Assembly (NCBI GenBank): GCA_018398765.1
Contig: JAHBMJ010005795.1
Coordinates: forward strand, 1 to 35,000
Reading direction: 5' to 3'
From: Chromera velia
Taxonomy: Eukaryota > Sar > Chromeraceae
Length of the DNA: 35,000 bases
The translations under genes were made by a program, and so were the position numbers. Positions 11,955 through 35,000 of the stretch are shown piece after piece (within the stretch, counting starts at the first letter, position 1; every line of letters begins with the position of its first letter). Under the pieces are notes generated by a model. It had not been told where the DNA came from. It did no database searches and was given only the letters and a program-made list of their open reading frames with translations.

Positions 11955-13170
11955 CACACACACAATTCGATCAACATTCATCACGAGCCTGAGAAGGTAC
12001 TGTGAAGCTTTGCACATGGTCTGTTTCACTCCCCACAATACATGCATGTCACTTCGAACTCAGACAAGAACCGTGTTTCACTTCACCACCCGGGCGTATG
12101 TATGTCATTAACAAGGTCTCGGCGGCATGGAGAAAGAGAATGAGGAGAAAAGGGAGTGAAAAAAAAGAAGAGAAAGCGACGGAGGCCCTCACAAGCCGAA
12201 AGATACAGACAGGCACAAAACGGGAGCACTGTTGACAAAAAAGAGAAAAACCACAGCCGGTCGGTTGTGTGAGAAGAAACTGGAATGGAATATTCGGTTG
12301 TAGGGAATCAAATGCGCTGACATGGGGAAGAAGAAGAAGAAGAAGCCATTGAAGATGCAGTACAAAAAACGAATCGCCCAAGAGCAAATTATTGCCCCCA
12401 TCGTCTTCCATCCATCATGATTGCCTTCTCTCCTTCCGCCCCCTTATTCTAACCCTCATTCTCCCTCTCTCTCACTTTCTCTCGCTGTCTGTTTGGCTCT
12501 CTGTCTGTCGGTTTCTGTCAGTCTGTCTGCAAATGGGAACTCTATCGCGATAATGAATCGCTTCTGTCCGTCTGTCCTGCGTCCTCCCTCATTCAGTCTG
12601 AGCACTTTCGCACTCATTCACTCACTGACGCAAGCGGAAAGAATCAGCTTGTGGAGGTATCGTTTGGCTGCAGCCAGGCAGGCAGGCAGGCAGAGTAGAG
12701 CAGAAGAGACGACACCACATACAGAACAGACGAAACCGCCGTCTCGACAGCACGAAGCTGCTTCAGAAGCGGGCCATGCATGCAGCCAGAGAGTGTGTAA
12801 GGGAGGCAAAAAAGAGGGCCGCCACAAAGAAAGAAAGAAAGAAAGGGGGGGAACGGGGACCCCACTTATCGAATAAGACGCAAACTCGACATACATACAG
12901 CTTTTGCGTTTTCCTGTTGTTTTCTTTCTGCTCTCATTCATTTCCACAGACAAGTTCGCAAAGGTACATGCACAGAGAGAATGGGCAGAATTCCCGGAAT
13001 CGCCGCACGAGAACACGAAAGAGGTCAGTCAGTCAGTCAGCGAGGAATGAAGTCTTATTTCCCTGAAGTGGCAGCAGATTTTGAAGACGTCAAAAATTCC
13101 GCGCGCTCACTCACCGAAATTCGCGACCCAACTTCCACCGTGCCCATCAAAAACTGCAGCATAAGTACTG

Positions 13171-13227
<57 letters not shown>

Positions 13228-16200
13228 GTGAAGAGAAGGGGGTAGGGGGACTGACAGCTCGGTAAAGTACGTTCATAGCTGAAAGGAGAAAATGGACAAA
13301 GGTGAGAGAGAATGGGAAAAGAAGAACACGGAGACAGTTCTGAAGTGCTCATGTGGCTCACTGTGACTCCTTCATCGATTGGCTGACTGACTCAGCGACA
13401 GACTGAATGAATACCTGCCTGACTGACTGACTGACAGTGCTGGCCCAATTTTCCCTTCAGGCTCTGTTCCTGAAGCCTTTCCCTCTCTGTCTCTCTTCAA
13501 CTGCTCCCCCATGTCCATCATCGTGTGTGTGCTCTTCCTCCTTTCTTCCTTCATTCCAATTTTGTCCGCCCGAGATTCTGCTTGCGCCTCTACAGGAATT
13601 GTGCAGCAGCCCCCCTTATCCTTCTCTCTTTGACTCTGTCTGAGTCCCTCTCCTTCTCGAAGCTGCACTGTCGGAGCTTCCGTTCCTCCTCCTTTCCCTA
13701 CCTGTCCTGATGAAACATGGAAGGAAGACGGAACTGTCAGGCGAGCGGTAGAGGACGCAGGCAGAGCTGCAGTCGGAGGCTGGGGAGGAAGGGAAAAAGG
13801 AAGCGGAGAAAAGCGGGGAACGAACGCCGGCCATTCAGACTCGAGAGTCTCGTTGTCCTCGTCCTCGTCTTTCTGAATATCCACAGCCACACCCTCTTCT
13901 TCCACACCCCAATCTCCAACCGGGCTACGGCACTGATTCTTTGCCCTCTCCCTCCCCCCCCCACCATTCTCACCCTTTCCTGCCCACCCCTTGCACTGAG
14001 CCATCCGCGATTCGTCGTCGCTGTCTTTGCCTCCATCGTTCGCCGTCTCATCTCTCAACTGCACAAGTGTGGAGGAGAAAAGGGAGCGAGAATGCTCGCA
14101 AGTCTCGGAATGCAGCAGAGACGAGGAGGCTTGTCGCATCTTCCCCCCACACAGGTCAAGTCCCTCTGCGTCCTGCCCACCCTGGGCAGAAGACGGGGGG
14201 GTCATGTTGCAGGGAGACGGGAGAGGGCTCCGGCGTGACACCCGAGAATGCGCAGGGGAGGAGAGATCCACTGACGGCTGACAGGAGGGGATCACCGGGG
14301 CCCCTCGGGGTCCCCTTGCATGGGGATTTTCTCTTGGCAGCTGCTCTGGGTCTGACTGTGTAGGGCTTGACTGTACAGAGCCATTCTGAGCCGATGAATG
14401 CACAAATTTACCCCGCAAAGTCCTCCCTGCCTCCCCACACTGCTGCCTGTACACAATCGGAAGAGCGGAAATCGGGGTGTCCTCCGAGGCCTTGTTGGCT
14501 AGGGTGAGGGGGGAACGACAAGGGGAAAGGGAGGGGGGAGGAGAGTCGCCAGCATCTGTCTCCATCGAAGCACATAGAGGAGACGCGGCGGCACAAGTAC
14601 GCAGCAGCCCTTTCTGTTTTTCCTCTGGCTCCAACCCTCCAGCTCCCTCTTGCTCGTCAAGCGCCGTCATCGTCACGTCCCCTCCTCCTTCCTCTTCTCT
14701 GTTGACATGAAGAAGAAAATTGGAAGGACAGAAGGCGTGGCTCTGGGGATTGCACTGTTCTTCCAGTCCACTCTCTGTTACTGTCTCCCCCCTCTGTTCT
14801 GCCTCCCTCGTCCCTCTTGAAAGGCGTCCACTCCCTCTATCTTCACCTTCCTCTTCAGTTTCCTCGGACTCTTCACTGCCATCTACGCACTCCCTCTCCT
14901 CCTTGCCCGCCTCTAAAACAAAGGGAACGGAAACGGACGAATCACCAGAAGCGCTCTTAGAGCATGAAGACTTGAGCTCCAACCGATCAGAAACGGTCGT
15001 CGACACCCGGCTGAACGTGCCTCCCCTGTCTCCCCCACCGTCCTTAGCCTCGCCCTTTGCCGCTCCTCCTTTCTCTTCAACCCCTTCGCCCGACAACACC
15101 CTCAACCCTGCGGATCCCTCAACCCCATTGACGGTCGCACTTTCCTCTCTCTCTCTGCGTCCTGTCAAATCGGTAGCAGCACTGCCAGTTTCGGCTCTCT
15201 CTCTGTCACTGTCTGTCCTCCCCCCTTTTTCTGTCTGGCAACGAGAGATCTCGACCAGCTCCCGCCACTGCCTCCGCCATCCCTCCGAGTCGATCACAAC
15301 AAACGCGTCCTCCATCTTCGCACGCCGTCCCTGCAGGCAAAAGAAATCATCACATCCTTGTAGATTCACGAGGTGTCCGGGAAACAGATTTTCGACTCCA
15401 GTGGGCGAGAGGGTTGGAAGACAGACAGGCTGCGAGCAAAAAGGCGGACCGCCAAGCGAGCAAAATACGCCTCAAAGCAGGACAGCAACGTAGATACAAG
15501 AGAGTGAGCACAAAGCACCACCGAGAGCGGGCAGACAGACACGCACATAAAGTTTCGAGACGAGAAAAGAAGCAGGGAACTAACTTCAAACACAAGGAGA
15601 CGAATTTCAGGGTTTCTTTTTTGACTGACAACGAGGCAGGCAGTGAGACGGGGAGGGAGAGAGGCAGAACCACTGACAGACTCTATGTTCGTCCCTTTCT
15701 CTCGCTTCTCTCCTCTCGTCTGTCTCAACTTCTTATACCATGCAGGCAGGCTAACTGGCTTCTCTGACGCTACTGCTCTTGTCCGCTGCGTCAGAACACG
15801 ACAAGCGGATCGACAGGGTGGCATCCCTCTTTTTCTTTCTCTTCTTCCTTTCAGACAGACTGCCAGAATCTTTGGAGACAGACGGAGAAACAGGCAGACA
15901 GATCGACAGGCAGAAAGGTGAGCCGCTGCTTGCTTGACAGCTCCAGCTGGAATGGGAAGGGGGGGACGGGGAGATAAGAGAAGAAAGTAGACCAGCAAGC
16001 ACATGGCGAGGGAGCGATGAGGAGCTGGAGATTGGAAGGACAAATTGCGGGGGAAACAAGAAAGGGGAAAGGTCCACTCCAGCAGGGTGGAGCTGCAGAT
16101 TTTGCATCATGGCCGACCGTCAGGAAGGAGGAGACGGAAATCCTTGAAACGAAAAAAAAAAAAAAAAAATGGTCACGCAAACGCATCAAAACGATAGCAG

Positions 16201-16300
16201 CGGACAGCATCTCTCGCACAGTTGATGGACGAAAAAAAAAGAGAGAGGGACTGACAATGGAGCAACTAATGCCGAAGAGAGGCCCATCCCTCCGAGACAT
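3459..16300 (-). CDS. PP2C/PPM-family Ser/Thr protein phosphatase with giant insertions, complete gene, 12 exons
   Basis: This is a metal-dependent (Mg/Mn) Ser/Thr phosphatase. Exons in coding order on the minus strand are 16300-16256, 15330-13436, 13167-13115, 12007-11964, 11911-11835, 11312-8837, 8532-8435, 7964-7915, 7164-7073, 6780-6712, 6315-4210 and 3506-3459. They sum to 7053 nt (2350 residues plus TGA), and all phases match. PP2C motifs appear in the canonical order: [10 protein letters not shown] (residues 16-25), VFDGHGG (652-658), GSTALV (1286-1291), NLGDCRAVL (from 1305), LTFDHKP (from 1534) with [30 protein letters not shown] (from 1613) and GSQDNM (2336-2341). The metal-ligand acidic residues of MED, DGHGG, TDG and QDN are all present, so the enzyme is probably active. 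Typical PP2C catalytic domains are about 250-300 residues; here roughly 2000 extra residues lie between motifs. The start ATG at 16300 is the least certain point, because a further 5' exon cannot be excluded. Confidence 0.93.
3636..3682. repeat. CA/GA compound microsatellite in PP2C intron 11
   Basis: (CA)n is followed by (GA)n. It lies in the intron before the last PP2C exon. Confidence 0.9.
4210..6315 (-). CDS. PP2C exon 11: ~670-residue insertion plus penultimate helix
   Basis: The exon begins after gactgtttgcag in phase 0 and stays open for 702 codons. Almost all of it is low-complexity Ser/Pro/Arg/Glu-rich sequence of no known family. Only the last ~22 residues ([20 protein letters not shown] followed by ER) match the helix that precedes the final DN motif of PP2C. 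The donor is GTACGT at 4209. The insertion therefore sits between the TDGVWD strand/helix and the last metal-binding motif. Confidence 0.88.
6627..6666. repeat. CT/CA compound microsatellite in PP2C intron 10
   Basis: (CT)n passes into (CA)n between exons 10 and 11. Confidence 0.85.
6712..8532 (-). CDS. PP2C exons 7-10: DHKP, SRALGD and TDGVWD motifs
   Basis: Exon 7 (8532-8435) encodes [20 protein letters not shown] and SVVHKGCAR. Exon 8 (7964-7915) encodes [17 protein letters not shown]. Exon 9 (7164-7073) encodes [17 protein letters not shown] up to the LDRFL strand. Exon 10 (6780-6712) encodes [20 protein letters not shown] and AKT. This run is colinear with ordinary PP2Cs and has no insertion. 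The Asp of TDGVWD is a metal ligand in the family. Acceptors of exons 8 and 9 lie at the end of (TG)n tracts. Donors are GTTAGT, GTGAGT, GTCAGT and GTCAGT. Confidence 0.93.
7178..7211. repeat. CA microsatellite (TG on the coding strand) before PP2C exon 9
   Basis: The tract ends about 13 nt before the exon 9 acceptor and supplies most of its upstream tract. Confidence 0.85.
7471..7610. repeat. ATGGATGGAAAG-type minisatellite in PP2C intron 8
   Basis: About 140 bp of ggatggat blocks are punctuated by gaaag or gaaagg every 16-20 bp. This higher-order unit is built on a TGGA microsatellite. It lies within the intron between PP2C exons 8 and 9 and does not code. Confidence 0.9.
7967..8024. repeat. 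CA/GA compound microsatellite abutting PP2C exon 8
   Basis: On the coding strand (TC)n(TG)n ends in gtgcag, the exon 8 acceptor. Confidence 0.9.
8522..8600 (-). repeat. 54-bp tandem duplication of the PP2C exon 7 acceptor
   Basis: The 25-bp block at 8522-8546, covering the true 3' splice site and first bases of exon 7, recurs at 8576-8600 with one mismatch. The two are separated by a 29-bp T-rich (coding-strand) spacer. On the coding strand both copies read tgtttgtgcag followed by AG[C/T]ATCAGACT. Using the outer copy would add 18 codons in frame. Confidence 0.93.
8837..11312 (-). CDS. PP2C exon 6: GSTA and GDCR motifs flanked by two large insertions
   Basis: This single 2476-nt exon carries residues 706-1530. 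It starts with [16 protein letters not shown], completing the helix from exon 5. About 550 residues of Ser/Pro/Glu-rich sequence follow before [20 protein letters not shown] with GDCRAVLA (residues 1286-1312), the core beta-strands that contain the conserved GD-x-R turn. A further ~210 residues of acidic and low-complexity sequence follow before a GTGCGT donor at 8836, in phase 0, which joins to LTFDHKP. No other domain is recognisable in either insertion. Confidence 0.88.
11835..13167 (-). CDS. PP2C exons 3-5: DGHGG motif and following helices
   Basis: Exon 3 (13167-13115) encodes [18 protein letters not shown]. Exon 4 (12007-11964) encodes [15 protein letters not shown], counting the split Ala. 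Exon 5 (11911-11835) encodes [20 protein letters not shown] followed by FTDLD. Together they give the uninterrupted PP2C stretch of DGHGG strand, helix, then the A-F-x2-x-D helix. Exons 3 and 5 follow (TG)n tracts ending in ttcag or gcag. The exon 4 acceptor (gtgcaaag) has no polypyrimidine tract. It is preferred because it alone gives phase agreement on both sides and the correct spacing between VANF and YLLRLV. Confidence 0.85.
11913..11963. repeat. CA microsatellite forming the whole of PP2C intron 4
   Basis: The 52-bp intron between exons 4 and 5 is essentially a pure (TG)n tract on the coding strand. It provides both the GTGTGT donor and the gtgcag acceptor. Confidence 0.85.
13172..13228. 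repeat. CA/GA compound microsatellite before PP2C exon 3
   Basis: On the coding strand (TC)n(TG)n ends in ttcag, the exon 3 acceptor. Confidence 0.9.
13436..15330 (-). CDS. PP2C exon 2: catalytic MED motif followed by a ~600-residue disordered insertion
   Basis: The exon opens after a pyrimidine-rich acceptor (tttgcctgcag) and encodes [18 protein letters not shown], the first metal-binding motif of PP2C. It then runs 631 codons without a stop through Ser/Glu/Gly/Pro-rich sequence with no recognisable domain. It ends at a GTCAGT donor (13435) in phase 2, which joins exactly to the DGHGG exon. An open frame of this length on the coding strand, ending at a phase-compatible donor, argues that the insertion is translated rather than intronic. 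Confidence 0.88.
16256..16300 (-). CDS. PP2C exon 1 (start codon, first beta-strand)
   Basis: The exon encodes 15 residues, [15 protein letters not shown], then a GTCAGT donor at 16255-16250. Joined in phase 0 to exon 2 it gives [14 protein letters not shown]. This has the same spacing as the G-x-S-x3-G-x-R-x3-ED opening of PP2C domains, which is why I chose this exon. The ATG at 16300-16298 is the only in-frame ATG in the exon. An upstream GTG-only extension was ignored. Confidence 0.75.
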
Positions 16301-17229
16301 CGCCGTCAAGATGCGGTCAAGAGGAAATTCAGTGAGAAGCGACACGAGAAGAAATCCGTCTCCGCACGAAAATTCTTTATCCTTCTCTGAAGCACAAACT
16401 CAACCCAATGCTTCTGCTGGAAAATCTTCTCTGCGCATGCTAACGCTTCTCCTGACACGCTGTCTTGCCCTTCAGCCCTTCTTGGAGCTCGGCCGATGCA
16501 GAACGACTTCAAAGGCAAAGCCCTCCAGCAAAGCAACGTATTGATCAACTTAAAAACGCGAAAGACGCATTCGGAGGCTCGTTATCTTCGCCATCAGACC
16601 TTCGTCGCCCGGACACTGTTGCACTCGAATTCATTTCACCTGAGCATCACACAGCATGACCTATTAATACAATGACCTGCACAGACGGTGGCGTATTAAT
16701 ACCTGCACGGTGGAGATTATTATCACGAGGTTGAGACCTATATAGCTTCATATAGCTTCTACATGCTTCTACGGCGATATGCGAATTCGCCAGGGCGGCG
16801 GGGCCCTGGCATCCCGCGCAGGAGCCGGCCCATGCGCCTATATGAGCCATTACGCATGCCGGGGTCCTATATAGCTTTGGCCCGCCGACCAGACCACCGT
16901 ATATGTGAGATTCTGTGCGTACATCAGCTATGGGATGTATCAGGATGTTAGCTGGAGGACATTCAGCAATCATAAATTTGCCGAAGGTAGAAAGAAGAGA
17001 TGAAGAGGAGTAGTGATCCTTGAGGGCTTTCTCCAGGAACCACTTGAGACCCGCAACCGATGCTGCAACTGATCTATCAGTCTGTTGCCTCGACTCGGTA
17101 GTTAATCCTCGTCCTTTTCTGCAGGACTCAGCGCCGCATCTTCATTCGCAAACTGGCTGCCTGCCCGCTGTTTGGTTCACTCGTCTGACCGTGACCTGAC
17201 AGAGGAACTAGGGTTGTAAGACAAAATAA
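16301..17229. promoter_or_regulatory. divergent intergenic region between PP2C and PKG start codons
   Basis: About 930 bp separate the two ATGs, so both promoters and 5' UTRs should be here. Visible structure: TATTAATAC followed by a ctgcac/ggtgg block, present twice (16662 and 16694); TATATAGCTT-like motifs at 16739, 16749 (one mismatch) and 16868; the palindrome GCGAATTCGC at 16781-16790; and a GC-rich hairpin at 16789-16810. The role as a promoter is inferred from position only. Confidence 0.55.
16789..16810. other. perfect 8-bp inverted repeat (hairpin) in the divergent promoter region
   Basis: GCCAGGGC at 16789-16796 and GCCCTGGC at 16803-16810 are perfect reverse complements around a 6-nt GC-rich loop. 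The hairpin overlaps the palindrome GCGAATTCGC. Confidence 0.8.

Positions 17230-35000
<17,771 letters not shown>

Noticed and set aside
15331-15369. ATG at 15369 ([13 protein letters not shown]) as the PP2C start
   Set aside because: The codons correspond to a pyrimidine-rich acceptor, and using exon 1 at 16300 restores the conserved GIS-x3-GRR spacing.
14720-15493. 257-codon plus-strand open frame
   Set aside because: It is antisense to PP2C exon 2, has no motif and is explained by the composition of the coding strand.
16647-16973. 108-codon minus-strand open frame in the intergenic region
   Set aside because: No family resemblance, and it coincides with palindromic and repeated promoter-like sequence.

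Overview
The window is eukaryotic nuclear DNA. Its coding sequence is cut into many short exons by introns that average about 490 bp in the right-hand gene. The introns are full of CT/GT/GGAA microsatellites. The right-hand gene is an apicomplexan-type cGMP-dependent protein kinase (four cyclic-nucleotide-binding modules, the third degenerate, then an AGC kinase). Together with the long repeat-rich introns and low-complexity protein insertions, this points to an alveolate related to apicomplexans. A chromerid alga such as Chromera velia is my best guess. That assignment is inference; no organelle or rRNA marker is present.

Layout. 1-2270: microsatellite-rich sequence with no gene I can assign. 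2280-3450: an AT-rich island with a MITE-like element and a pair of direct repeats. 3459-16300, minus strand: a complete PP2C/PPM phosphatase gene that I could thread through 12 exons (7053 nt, 2350 residues plus stop, every splice phase consistent). 16301-17229: a divergent intergenic region with a hairpin and short repeats. 17230-35000, plus strand: the PKG gene, threaded through 31 exons plus a probable 2-nt microexon. It runs from an acylatable MGGC start to kinase subdomain X-XI and leaves the window before its stop.

The two genes lie head to head about 930 bp apart. They encode opposing Ser/Thr enzymes, a cGMP-activated kinase and a metal-dependent phosphatase. Green plants carry these same two domain sets fused in one protein, so the neighbourhood is suggestive of co-regulation or of a split or fusion history.

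The most unusual things are: (i) a PP2C core of only about 300 residues interrupted by about 2000 residues of disordered insertions, carried in three giant exons; (ii) tandemly duplicated 3' splice sites in both genes that share an exact 17-nt sequence; (iii) a probable 2-nt exon in the PKG kinase domain next to a GC-AG intron; (iv) a 5' splice-site preference for GTCAG/GTCGG rather than GTRAG.
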